8,320 bases of DNA from Lonsdalea quercina subsp. quercina (GCF_000688655.1 NZ_JIBO01000001.1:174746-183065), one strand, 5' to 3'; counted from the first letter of the stretch, positions 1 through 6,390 are shown. Program-made: numbers and translations. The notes: generated by a model from the letters alone, not told the origin.

Positions 1-372
1 CAGCACGAGAATATCATCCGGCAGCGATTTGCCCGCTTCGGTGGAAAGATGCTTACGGGCCTCCCAGGCGGCAGCGAAAAAGGGGGGAGTGCTATGCGCT
101 TGCAACGCCGGGCTTTCGATCCCGGAGATTTTCTCCGTCGGGATCAGTAGGTCGTGGTGAGGACCATTTTTGTCTTTTAGTAGCGCGGATTGAGTATGGC
201 TATTGACCGCAAGACAAGGCGCGGGACGGCCCTGCTGCTGATTGGGAACGCACTGCTCGGTAACCGTTTTCCATAACGCATCGCTGCTGTCTCTGAACAG
301 GAGGACCCCGATCAGCGCCAGCAACACGATGACGGCAGCTATCGTGTACCCTATCTTCTTTTTCCTCTGCAT
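1..372 (-). CDS. cdh: CDP-diacylglycerol pyrophosphatase, N-terminal part (3' end cut by window edge)
   Basis: Reading the minus strand from the ATG at 372-370 gives an open frame of 124 codons that runs off the window at base 1. The protein starts with a basic segment (MQRKKK) and one hydrophobic helix at about residues 8-26 (IGYTIAAVIVLLALIGVLLF), so it should be an inner-membrane protein with a single N-terminal anchor. What follows matches E. coli Cdh as I recall it: EQCVPNQQQ, a PC pair near residue 52, LLKDKNGP, LLIPTEKISGIESP, and STPPFFAAAWEAR. E. coli Cdh is about 250 residues, so roughly half is visible. The catalytic HIT-like histidine motif (HFHIH type) would lie beyond the edge and cannot be checked. 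The family hydrolyses CDP-diacylglycerol to phosphatidate and CMP. The start is well supported by a strong ribosome-binding site 8 bases upstream. Nothing indicates a link with the polyamine genes to the right. Confidence 0.93.
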   Translation of the reverse strand, partial: MQRKKKIGYTIAAVIVLLALIGVLLFRDSSDALWKTVTEQCVPNQQQGRPAPCLAVNSHTQSALLKDKNGPHHDLLIPTEKISGIESPALQAHSTPPFFAAAWEARKHLSTEAGKSLPDDILVL

Positions 373-380
373 GTATTACG

Positions 381-386
381 CCTCCT
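381..386 (-). promoter_or_regulatory. Ribosome-binding site of cdh
   Basis: On the minus strand the bases read AGGAGG, a near-perfect anti-16S match, with 8 bases to the ATG at 372. It fixes the cdh start. I could not find a convincing -35/-10 pair for cdh further upstream (387-500). Confidence 0.85.
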
Positions 387-850
387 GCATAATTGAACGA
401 TGGGTTCCAGATAAAAACCAGGTTGTATCCTCTCCTCGCCGCCACGGGTGATAACGGTTACATAGTGGATAGAACTTGATTCTGCATCGAAGTTTTACAC
501 GTTGTCGGGTCCGGAACCACAGATAATATAGCGGAGATACAGAGCGAAAACATGAGGTATCCAGTGTCAGCGGAAGGATAAATCGTTTCAATCGCTCAGT
601 GATGAACATCGTTTACAGCGTGTGCGCCTGACGAAACGCCCGACGCAGGGCGATTTGGAACGGTCAATGATGCGGCCAGCGCGCAGACAATCTCCGTCGA
701 TAAGGGTGAGAGGGCGTTGGTGGGACCTGACGGGCTTAACAATGCGGGCAGCGGAGTCGTGGGCAAAGGCCGACGCCTTAGCAAGTTTGACGTTGTTTAC
801 GGGATTTTGACGCACACGTCTTCGGTTGGTTTCGGTGTCTGTCGTCATAG

Positions 851-884
851 GGCGGTGGCGGAGTGGCGCTCTGCCGCCACCGCC
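851..884. terminator. GC-rich hairpin downstream of the dehydrogenase gene, possible terminator
   Basis: GGCGGTGGCGG (851-861) is followed after 12 bases by its exact reverse complement CCGCCACCGCC (874-884), an 11-bp perfect stem. It lies about 28 bases past the stop of the minus-strand dehydrogenase gene, where a terminator is expected. Neither strand carries a T-run after the stem, so it is not a textbook intrinsic terminator. It could instead be an RNA 3' end stabiliser or a pause site. The stem is visible directly; the role is inferred. Confidence 0.45.
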
Positions 885-912
885 GAGGTCCAGAAGCAGG
901 GGGCGATTTACG

Positions 913-1995
913 TTAAGCGGTGACGGCCGTCAGGTGCTCGGTCTTCCACAGCGCTTTCAGTATCGCATCGCTATCCACGGCGAAAGGCAGGAGCGTGGCG
1001 GAACGAATGCGCACATGGCGCGCAATACTTTGTACTTGCTCCGGTTTTTCCGCCAGCCCCAACTGGGTTAACGTCAACGGACTGCCGAAGCGGGACAGCA
1101 GTGCCAGCAGCGGCTGCCTCTCCTCTTCCCGCTCGGTATTGAGCAGCGCCTGAACCACCAGCCCGAAACCCACTTTCTCGCCGTGCAGCCAGTGATGCAG
1201 CTCGGGCAGGCGGGTCATGCTGTTATGAATGGCGTGTGCGACGCCGACGCGGGCCACATCGTCCTTCATGCTATTCGCTAGTCCCGCCAGCGCAATATTG
1301 GCGTCGATGACCTGCCGCAGCGCGCTCGTGACGCGCTGCGCTTCAATATCCTTCAGCGCCTGGTCGCCGTGACGGTTAAAGGTTTCCAGCGCCAGACCCG
1401 CGGCCTGCGCCTTCAACATCAGCGCCAGCGATGTGGTATCCGCCTGCAAATAAGGTTGGAACTCGTACCACTTCGCGAGCGCATCCACGATGCCGGCTTT
1501 GAGATAGCGTGCGGGACTGCGTGCTATCACCTCACTGTCCACCAGGACCCACACCGGCAGTCGTTTCAACGGCAAGGGGGCGACATGCGCGCCTCTGCCG
1601 TCATAGATCACGCTGATCGGCGACCAGGCGGCACAGGTGGCGGCAATGGTCGGGACGGCGACCACCGGCAGTTGACCGAGGAGGTCGCCGACGGCCTTCG
1701 CGCAGTCCAGCGCCCGGCCGCCGCCGACGCCCAGAATCAGCTCGGCGTTCCACGTTCTGGCCGCCGTCGCCAGTTGGTCGATAGCCTGATGAGTACACGG
1801 ACCTTGCTGGAAGGCCACTTCGTACAGGATGTTGTGTTGGCGCAGGCTGGACTCTATAGCCTGAGACGTCGCCTGCCAGGCTTGAGTGCCGGTGATGATG
1901 AGAATGCGTGAGGCTAGCGGCTCGATAAAGTCGCCCAATTCGCTGATCAACCCGTCACGGTTGAGGTAGGTTTGCGGTGCCTGGATAGCCATCAT
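913..1995 (-). CDS. Iron-containing alcohol dehydrogenase family protein, GldA/HcxA (YbdH)-like
   Basis: This is a 360-residue NAD(P)-dependent oxidoreductase of the group III metal-dependent (glycerol dehydrogenase-like) family, and the length is typical. The N-terminal Rossmann-like half carries the dinucleotide-binding motif GVGGGRALDCAK (residues 89-100) and the block VAVPTIAATCAAWSP (112-126). The metal ligands expected by analogy with bacterial GldA are present at matching spacing: Asp171 (AGIVDALAKWYE), His254 (GVAHAIHN) and His271 (HHWLHGEKVGFG). The TIAATCAAW and AGI-D-LAKWYE blocks are closest to E. coli HcxA/YbdH, a hydroxycarboxylate (2-oxoacid reducing) dehydrogenase, in my memory of that sequence. 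Substrate cannot be fixed from sequence alone. Two ATGs are adjacent (1995 and 1992); the ribosome-binding site is weak (GAGA about 8 bases upstream), so either could be used. It is transcribed away from the LysR gene, the classic layout for a LysR target. It is probably cytosolic and monocistronic, with a hairpin after its stop. Confidence 0.9.
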   Translation of the reverse strand: MMAIQAPQTYLNRDGLISELGDFIEPLASRILIITGTQAWQATSQAIESSLRQHNILYEVAFQQGPCTHQAIDQLATAARTWNAELILGVGGGRALDCAKAVGDLLGQLPVVAVPTIAATCAAWSPISVIYDGRGAHVAPLPLKRLPVWVLVDSEVIARSPARYLKAGIVDALAKWYEFQPYLQADTTSLALMLKAQAAGLALETFNRHGDQALKDIEAQRVTSALRQVIDANIALAGLANSMKDDVARVGVAHAIHNSMTRLPELHHWLHGEKVGFGLVVQALLNTEREEERQPLLALLSRFGSPLTLTQLGLAEKPEQVQSIARHVRIRSATLLPFAVDSDAILKALWKTEHLTAVTA

Positions 1996-2031
1996 GTGCA
2001 GAGTCTCGCTGGCGGTGATAGAGATAGCCCA

Positions 2032-2059
2032 CTTATAACAACGCCGGCTCGCGAATCAA
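2032..2059 (-). promoter_or_regulatory. Probable sigma70 promoter of the HcxA-like dehydrogenase gene
   Basis: On the minus strand TTGATT (2059-2054) is separated by 16 bases from TATAAG (2037-2032), 4/6 and 5/6 matches to the -35 and -10 consensus. Transcription would begin near 2025, about 30 bases ahead of the ATG. This is the best promoter-like pair in the divergent region. The short palindrome AATGCATT (2075-2082) lies just upstream, where an activator could bind. Confidence 0.5.
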
Positions 2060-2370
2060 AAGCACGAATCTGGCAATGCATTACGTCAAAAAGATATAAA
2101 TCGCAGGCCAGTGATTTATGGCGCTAAACGCCGTTGCGAGGACAATCAACGTGTCGATCGTCGCGGACTAAGGCGTTCTCGTATTCGGTGGTGCGTTTTT
2201 ATCCGCTACGAGGACAGAGTATTAACGGCGGCTGTATTTCGTGGCGGTGGTACGCAGCGCGTCGAATCAAGGCTCGATGACGAAAGAGGGAAACGTGGCG
2301 CGTTCATAAAATGACGGTGCTTTCGATAAAACGAATGGCGTGATATCTATTGACCATTGACTCATTATAA

Positions 2371-2375
2371 AGAGG
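2371..2375 (+). promoter_or_regulatory. Ribosome-binding site deciding the lysR start
   Basis: AGAGG ends 12 bases before the ATG at 2388. An in-frame TTG at 2379 would be only 3 bases from it, too close. The ATG also gives the usual LysR beginning (M-L-T-L-R-Q-I-R-H-F). The spacing is a little long, so translation initiation may be modest, which is usual for a regulator. Confidence 0.55.
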
Positions 2376-2387
2376 CGCTTGGCGAGT

Positions 2388-3296
2388 ATGTTAACGCTAC
2401 GTCAAATTCGGCACTTTATCGCGGTTGCCGAGACCGGCTCCATTTCGGCCGCCGCCCAAACGGCCTTTGTTTCACAGTCGTCCCTCACGCTGGCCATTCA
2501 GCAATTGGAAACAGAAACCGGGGTGCGGTTGTTCGAACGTCATGCCAAGGGCATGACGCTGACGCATCAGGGGCATCAGTTTTTACGTCAGTCCTACCTG
2601 ATTCTGGCGACGGTGGAAAACGCCACCCGTAGCCTGAGAACCGGTACTGAAAGCGTCACCGGCTCCCTGACCGTGGGCGTGACAAGCCTGGTGGCGGGCT
2701 ATTTTCTGGTCGACCTGCTCAAGCATTTCAAAGACGCCTATCCCAATGTGGTGGTGCAGGTGGTGGAGGATGAGCGCCGCTACATCGAACATCTGCTGGT
2801 GAGCGGCGAGATCGACATCGGCGTGCTCATCCTCTCCAATCTCGAAGATCGCGATGCTTTGCAGACCGAAGTGCTTTGTCATTCGCCGTACCGCCTGTGG
2901 CTGCCGCCGCTGCATCCACTGTTAGAGCGCGAGAGTATCAGCCTGGCCGATGTAGTGACGGAGCCGCTGATTCAACTCAATGTGGATGAAATGGATATCC
3001 ACGCCCGGCGGATATGGCGTAAAGCCAGTCTGAAACCGGAAATCGCCATGAAGACCACTTCGACTGAAGCCGTGCGAAGCCTCGTCGCGGCCGGGATGGG
3101 GCTTTCCATCCTTCCGGACATGACTTATCGCGCCTGGTCGCTGGAAGGAAATATGATAGAAGCGTGCAAATTGACCGATCCTATCGAGCCATTAGAAATC
3201 GGTATGGCCTGGCGTCGTGGTAGTACACGGCCGAAACTGGTTTCCCCCTTTCTCAGCGTGGCCCGCGAAAACAGCGGGTTGCGCAAAAGTTCGTAA
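2388..3296 (+). CDS. LysR-type transcriptional regulator
   Basis: This 302-residue protein has the normal LysR family size and architecture. The N-terminal winged helix-turn-helix covers about residues 2-62. Its diagnostic sequences are LRQIRHFIAVAETGSISAAA, the recognition-helix region VSQSSLTLAIQQLE, and the wing GVRLFERHAKGMTLTHQG. A linker helix follows (to about 90), then the periplasmic-binding-protein-like effector domain (about 90-295), with SLTVGVTS opening the first subdomain and a STEAVRSLVAAGMGLSILP segment typical of the second. Such proteins act as tetramers that bind a small-molecule inducer and usually activate a divergent gene while repressing themselves. Here the divergent gene is the HcxA-like dehydrogenase. 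The patD-ydc genes lie downstream in the same direction, so either or both could be targets. The ligand is not predictable from sequence; an intermediate of polyamine or hydroxyacid metabolism is a guess from context. It differs from the MocR/GntR-type YdcR found next to this transporter in E. coli. Confidence 0.93.
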   Translation: MLTLRQIRHFIAVAETGSISAAAQTAFVSQSSLTLAIQQLETETGVRLFERHAKGMTLTHQGHQFLRQSYLILATVENATRSLRTGTESVTGSLTVGVTSLVAGYFLVDLLKHFKDAYPNVVVQVVEDERRYIEHLLVSGEIDIGVLILSNLEDRDALQTEVLCHSPYRLWLPPLHPLLERESISLADVVTEPLIQLNVDEMDIHARRIWRKASLKPEIAMKTTSTEAVRSLVAAGMGLSILPDMTYRAWSLEGNMIEACKLTDPIEPLEIGMAWRRGSTRPKLVSPFLSVARENSGLRKSS

Positions 3297-3318
3297 TCCT
3301 TTCTGCATGAAAATCAAA

Positions 3319-3343
3319 CAGCATTCGATTTATTCGAATGCTG
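3319..3343. terminator. Hairpin after lysR, likely (possibly bidirectional) terminator
   Basis: CAGCATTCGA (3319-3328) and TCGAATGCTG (3334-3343) form a perfect 10-bp stem with a 5-base loop (TTTAT), 22 bases after the lysR stop. The plus-strand 3' flank (CATTCAATAATTAAT) is AT-rich but lacks a clean T-run. The minus-strand 3' flank (TGTTTGATTTTCA) is more T-rich. A second GCATTC copy directly after the stem (3343-3348) could pair instead with GAATGC at 3336-3341. The structure probably separates lysR transcription from patD, though read-through remains possible. Confidence 0.6.
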
Positions 3344-3467
3344 CATTCAATAATTAATAGTGGTTGGCGCCCGCCGAGTTTCCTTATTGTGTTTCAAACG
3401 TCATATCTCACGCTACGATGGCGTCGGTTTTATGCGCAATTCCCTTCCGGGGCGCGGAATTAGAGAC

Positions 3468-3472
3468 AGGGA
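3468..3472 (+). promoter_or_regulatory. Ribosome-binding site of patD
   Basis: AGGGA lies 6 bases ahead of the ATG at 3479 and supports that start, which gives the protein about ten more N-terminal residues than E. coli PatD. The preceding leader contains an inverted repeat AATTCC-N12-GGAATT (3438-3461) close enough to affect ribosome access. Confidence 0.65.
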
Positions 3473-3478
3473 AACGCG

Positions 3479-4942
3479 ATGTCGGATGAGGAAATTATTG
3501 CCCGCTTTTCCAGCAGGCAACTGATTGATGGGCAGTTGATTGAGGGCGAAGGAACGATGCAGGACATCGTTAATCCCGCTAATGGGGAGATCGTCGCCAG
3601 ACTGGGAGAAACGTCCGCCGCCCAGATCGATGAGGCGGTGGAGGCGGCTCAGCGAGCGTTCCCCGCATGGGCCAGGACCACACCCGCGCAGCGCGCCATT
3701 GCGCTGTTGCGAATTGCGGAAGCGATAGAGCAACAGGCCGCGTCGCTGGCGCAGCTGGAGGCCATTAACTGCGGCAAACCGTTATATCAGGCGCTCAACG
3801 ATGATCTTCCCGCCGCCGTCGATGTCTTTCGCTTTTTTGCTGGCGCGGTGCGTTGCCAGCAGGGACAGTTGGCGGGAGAGTATCTGGACGGGCATACGTC
3901 CATGATTCGCCGGGATCCCGTTGGCGTCGTGGCCTCCATCGCGCCGTGGAATTATCCGCTGATGATGGCGGCCTGGAAAATCGCGCCGGCGCTGGCGGCG
4001 GGCAACACCGTCGTATTCAAGCCTTCCGAACACACGCCGCTGAGCATACTGGCGCTGGCGCCTACTTTGAATACGTTACTGCCGCCGGGGGTGCTGAATA
4101 TCATCAGCGGCAGCGGCGAAAGCGCCGGCAGCGCGCTGGTCAATCATCAGAAAGTTCGGATGGTGTCCGTGACCGGTGATATTGTGACCGGTCAGCGAAT
4201 TTTGAACGCCGCCGTCAGCAACGTGAAGCGCACTCACCTGGAGCTGGGGGGTAAAGCGCCGGTTATCGTCTGTGACGACGCGGATATTGATGATGCCGTC
4301 AATGCGATCGCCACCTGGGGTTATTATAACGCGGGACAGGACTGTACCTCCGCCTGTCGGGTGTACGCACAGGCGGGCATCTATAGGCAGCTGGTTGACG
4401 CGCTCGGAGCCGCGGTGTCCCGTCTGCGTCTGGCGCAGCCGCGAGATGAAGACAACCATTTGGGACCGCTGATCAGCGCCCGCCAGCGCGACCGGGTTTC
4501 CAGTTTCGTCGAACGCGCGCTGAGTCAACCGCACATAGAACGCATCACGGGCAGAGACGCGGTGGATGGCCCTGGCTTTTACTACCCGCCGACGCTGTTA
4601 GCGGGTTGCCTGCAAAGCGACGAGATTGTGCAGAGGGAGGTCTTCGGCCCGGTGGTCAGCGTCACCCGGTTTACGTCGCTCGAAGAAGCGCTGCTGTGGT
4701 CGAACGAATCGGAGTATGGGCTGGCGTCATCGGTCTGGACGCAGAATATCGATACCGCCATGCAGGTAGCCGCCAGTTTGCAATACGGGACGACATGGAT
4801 TAATAGCCATTTTTCGCTTGTTAGCGAAATGCCGCACGGAGGATTAAAGCGTTCTGGATATGGCAATGATCTTTCGAGTTATTCATTACAAAGTTACACC
4901 GTGGTTCGGCATATTATGGCCAAATTTAAACGACAATTTTAA
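3479..4942 (+). CDS. patD: Gamma-aminobutyraldehyde dehydrogenase (PatD/YdcW)
   Basis: This 487-residue NAD-dependent aldehyde dehydrogenase has the full family fold. Catalytic and cofactor residues are intact: Asn158 in APWNYP, Lys181 in KPSE, Glu255 in THLELGGKAP, the nucleophile Cys289 in YYNAGQDCT, and the REVFGPVVSV motif (386-395). Long blocks are the same as E. coli PatD as I recall it: ELEAINCGKP-like, VDVFRFFAGA, AGEYLDGHTSMIRRDP, VGVVASIAPWNYPLMMAAWK, and SEMPHGG near the C terminus. The enzyme oxidises 4-aminobutanal (1-pyrroline), formed from putrescine by a transaminase, to 4-aminobutyrate in the cytosol. The putrescine transaminase (patA) is not in this window. In E. coli patD is the last gene of ydcSTUV-patD; here it precedes ydcS by 109 bp on the same strand. 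A clear terminator between patD and ydcS is not visible, so one operon is plausible. The N terminus (MSDEEIIARFSSRQ) is slightly longer than the E. coli protein. No damage is seen. Confidence 0.95.
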   Translation: MSDEEIIARFSSRQLIDGQLIEGEGTMQDIVNPANGEIVARLGETSAAQIDEAVEAAQRAFPAWARTTPAQRAIALLRIAEAIEQQAASLAQLEAINCGKPLYQALNDDLPAAVDVFRFFAGAVRCQQGQLAGEYLDGHTSMIRRDPVGVVASIAPWNYPLMMAAWKIAPALAAGNTVVFKPSEHTPLSILALAPTLNTLLPPGVLNIISGSGESAGSALVNHQKVRMVSVTGDIVTGQRILNAAVSNVKRTHLELGGKAPVIVCDDADIDDAVNAIATWGYYNAGQDCTSACRVYAQAGIYRQLVDALGAAVSRLRLAQPRDEDNHLGPLISARQRDRVSSFVERALSQPHIERITGRDAVDGPGFYYPPTLLAGCLQSDEIVQREVFGPVVSVTRFTSLEEALLWSNESEYGLASSVWTQNIDTAMQVAASLQYGTTWINSHFSLVSEMPHGGLKRSGYGNDLSSYSLQSYTVVRHIMAKFKRQF

Positions 4943-4968
4943 TGGCGCATTCTGGCGATAGTATTTTC

Positions 4969-4997
4969 TTATTATAAAACGCAGGCGCAGATAATAA
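4969..4997. repeat. AT-rich inverted repeat between patD and ydcS
   Basis: TTATTAT (4969-4975) and ATAATAA (4991-4997) are perfect inverted 7-mers 15 bases apart. The left arm overlaps a -10-like TATAAA (4973-4978) whose matching -35 (TTCTGG, 4950-4955) is poor. It could be an operator at an internal ydcS promoter, or a weak RNA hairpin. AT-rich 7-mers of this kind also arise by chance. Confidence 0.35.
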
Positions 4998-5051
4998 AAA
5001 ATGGGTGGGGTTGCTGTGCCACAAATAAGCCAATCTTGACGGGGGAACAGT

Positions 5052-6206
5052 ATGGAAAAATATTACACCGGGACGTCATTGTCCGCTATTTGTCTGAGCG
5101 TTTTATGTGCGTTGAATATAGCCCACGCGAGCGCGCCGGAATTATCCGCCCAAGGGGAAGGACGTCTCGATATTGTTGCCTGGCCTGGTTATATCGAACG
5201 GGGGCAAAGCGATAAAAACTATGATTGGGTCACGCAGTTCGAACAGGAAACCCGCTGCGAGGTCAATGTCAAAACCGCGGCGACGTCGGATGAAATGGTC
5301 AGCCTGATGGCGAAAGGGGGATACGATCTGGTGACGGCCTCCGGCGACGCCTCGCTGCGACTGATCTATGGCAAGCGTGTCCAGCCGATTGAGCCTGCCG
5401 CTATCCCCAACTGGAAAAGCCTCGACCCGCGGTTGATCAATGCGCCGTGGTACACGGTCGACGGCAAAATCTATGGCACCCCGTATCAGTGGGGGCCTAA
5501 CCTGCTGATGTATAACACCAAGGTTTTCCCATCGCCGCCAGAAAGCTGGTCGGTGGTGTTTACTGCGCAGACGCTGCCCGACGGTAAAGCGAATCAGGGA
5601 CGGGTGCAGGCTTACGATGGCCCTATCTATATTGCCGATGCCGCGTTGTACCTGAAACACACGCAGCCTGAGCTGGGTATTTCCGACCCTTATCAACTGA
5701 CCGAGCCTCAGTATCAGGCGGCGCTGACGCTGCTACGCAGCCAACACGCGCTGATTCATCGCTATTGGCACGACACCTCCGTTCAGATGAGCGATTTCAA
5801 AAATGAGGGTGTGGCGGCATCGAGCGCCTGGCCGTATCAGGCGAATGCGCTCAAGAGCGAAGGGCAGCCGATTGGAACCGTATTGCCGAAAGAGGGCGTG
5901 ACCGGGTGGGCGGACACCACCATGCTGGCGTCGGACGCCAAACATCCGGTATGCGCTTACAAATGGATGAACTGGTCGCTACAGCCTAAAGTGCAGGGCG
6001 ATGTCGCCGCCTGGTTCGGCTCCGTACCGGCTGTACCGGCCGCCTGTAAAGGCAATGCGCTGCTGGGAGCCGAAGGGTGTGAAAATAACGGCGCAACGCA
6101 GTTCGATAAAATCGCATTCTGGAAAACGCCGCAGTCAGAAGGTGGAAAATACGTCCCTTACAGCCGCTGGACCCAAGATTATATTGCCATTATGGGCGGC
6201 CGTTAG
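5052..6206 (+). CDS. ydcS: Polyamine ABC transporter periplasmic substrate-binding protein (YdcS)
   Basis: This 384-residue extracellular solute-binding protein of the PotD/PotF-like group matches E. coli YdcS over its whole length. Shared blocks include RLDIVAWPGYIERGQSDK, VNVKTAATSDEMVSLMAKGG, YDLVTASGDASLRLI, YGTPYQWGPNLLMYNTK, GRVQAYDGPIYIADAAL, HRYWHDTSVQMSDFKNEG and a C-terminal YSRWTQDYIAIMGGR. It starts with a Sec signal peptide: a short charged start (MEKYYTG), a hydrophobic core at about residues 10-23, and a cleavage site near AHA-SA (residues 25-28). No lipobox is seen, so the mature protein is soluble periplasmic. Four cysteines remain after cleavage (69, 301, 332, 343) and seem conserved in E. 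coli, suggesting disulfides. The ribosome-binding site is GGGGGAA just before the ATG. It should deliver putrescine or spermidine to YdcT/YdcU/YdcV. E. coli YdcS has also been reported to have poly-3-hydroxybutyrate synthase activity; whether that applies here is unknown. Confidence 0.95.
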   Translation: MEKYYTGTSLSAICLSVLCALNIAHASAPELSAQGEGRLDIVAWPGYIERGQSDKNYDWVTQFEQETRCEVNVKTAATSDEMVSLMAKGGYDLVTASGDASLRLIYGKRVQPIEPAAIPNWKSLDPRLINAPWYTVDGKIYGTPYQWGPNLLMYNTKVFPSPPESWSVVFTAQTLPDGKANQGRVQAYDGPIYIADAALYLKHTQPELGISDPYQLTEPQYQAALTLLRSQHALIHRYWHDTSVQMSDFKNEGVAASSAWPYQANALKSEGQPIGTVLPKEGVTGWADTTMLASDAKHPVCAYKWMNWSLQPKVQGDVAAWFGSVPAVPAACKGNALLGAEGCENNGATQFDKIAFWKTPQSEGGKYVPYSRWTQDYIAIMGGR

Positions 6207-6345
6207 ATTTAACGCATGGAGAAAATAACAGGAGACTTTCGGCCGATGTAATCAAATTCATTATTTCACGGCTGAGGGGTTAATCGTTCAATTTCTTTAA
6301 TTCAAATCACTTTCGTTATTGGTTTGCCGTTTTAGTTTTATTTTT

Positions 6346-6381
6346 GATTGGATTTTCATTCCTGCAATGAATAGCCCAATC
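6346..6381 (+). promoter_or_regulatory. Two-tier hairpin just ahead of the ydcT ribosome-binding site
   Basis: The outer arms GATTGG (6346-6351) and CCAATC (6376-6381) and the inner arms TTCATT (6355-6360) and AATGAA (6366-6371) are both perfect complements, nested around a 5-base loop (CCTGC) with a 3x4 internal loop. The structure ends 2 bases before the ydcT ribosome-binding site (6384-6390). It follows a T-rich tract in the 190-bp gap between ydcS and ydcT. It may protect the upstream mRNA, pause transcription, or set the ratio of binding protein to ATPase. Confidence 0.4.
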
Positions 6382-6383
6382 AG

Positions 6384-6390
6384 CCAGGAG
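6384..6390 (+). promoter_or_regulatory. Ribosome-binding site deciding the ydcT start
   Basis: CCAGGAG ends 6 bases before the ATG at 6397. An in-frame TTG 78 bases upstream (6319) opens a longer reading frame. That extension is AT-rich, has no ribosome-binding site and encodes residues absent from E. coli YdcT, so 6397 is chosen. Confidence 0.8.

Larger units (their letters stand above)
373..912. other. Intergenic region between cdh and the dehydrogenase, no defensible gene
   Basis: This 540-bp stretch has open frames on both strands, none with a recognisable product and a good ribosome-binding site together. On the plus strand, the frame from 606 (after two consecutive TGA stops at 600-605) to about 850 is open and has coding-like composition, with many codons starting with G. 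It has no ATG start and may be a decayed gene fragment. On the minus strand an 86-codon frame (848-588) starts with ATG but encodes a very Arg-rich product unlike anything I know. A GC-rich hairpin sits at 851-884. A weak plus-strand promoter-like pair (TTGTCG, 16 bases, TAATAT) lies near 509-536 with no obvious gene to serve. Confidence 0.5.
1996..2387. other. Divergent intergenic region between the dehydrogenase and lysR genes
   Basis: These 392 bp hold the dehydrogenase promoter and, presumably, the lysR promoter and the regulator's operators. Visible elements are: the palindrome AATGCATT (2075-2082); an AT-rich ATATAAAT (2094-2101) that could be a plus-strand -10 but has only a poor -35; a small stem GGCG-CTAAA-CGCC (about 2120-2132); a dyad TTCG-N6-CGAA (2322-2335); and the tandem heptamers ATTGACC/ATTGACT (2349-2362) just ahead of lysR. 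A 67-codon GTG-started frame (2111-2314) has no ribosome-binding site, is highly basic and is probably not a gene. No tRNA or recognisable small RNA is seen. Confidence 0.5.

Noticed and set aside
1369..1911. 180-codon plus-strand frame opposite the dehydrogenase
   Set aside because: It is antisense to a gene with clear family motifs, and its translation is rich in Arg/Gln/Gly with no recognisable domain. Long antisense frames are expected in GC-rich genes.
2111..2314. 67-codon plus-strand frame in the divergent region
   Set aside because: It has a GTG start without a ribosome-binding site, a very basic product and no recognised family. It was noted only within the intergenic description.
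2366..2371. TATAAA ahead of lysR as a -10 element
   Set aside because: Transcription would start inside the ribosome-binding site, and the nearest -35-like TTGACC (2350-2355) is only 10 bases away.
3371..3400. Possible sigma54 (GG-N10-GC) promoter ahead of patD
   Set aside because: The TGGCGC element is present, but the required GC ten bases after the GG is missing.
5142..5696. 184-codon minus-strand frame opposite ydcS
   Set aside because: It overlaps a full-length YdcS homologue and its translation has no family resemblance.
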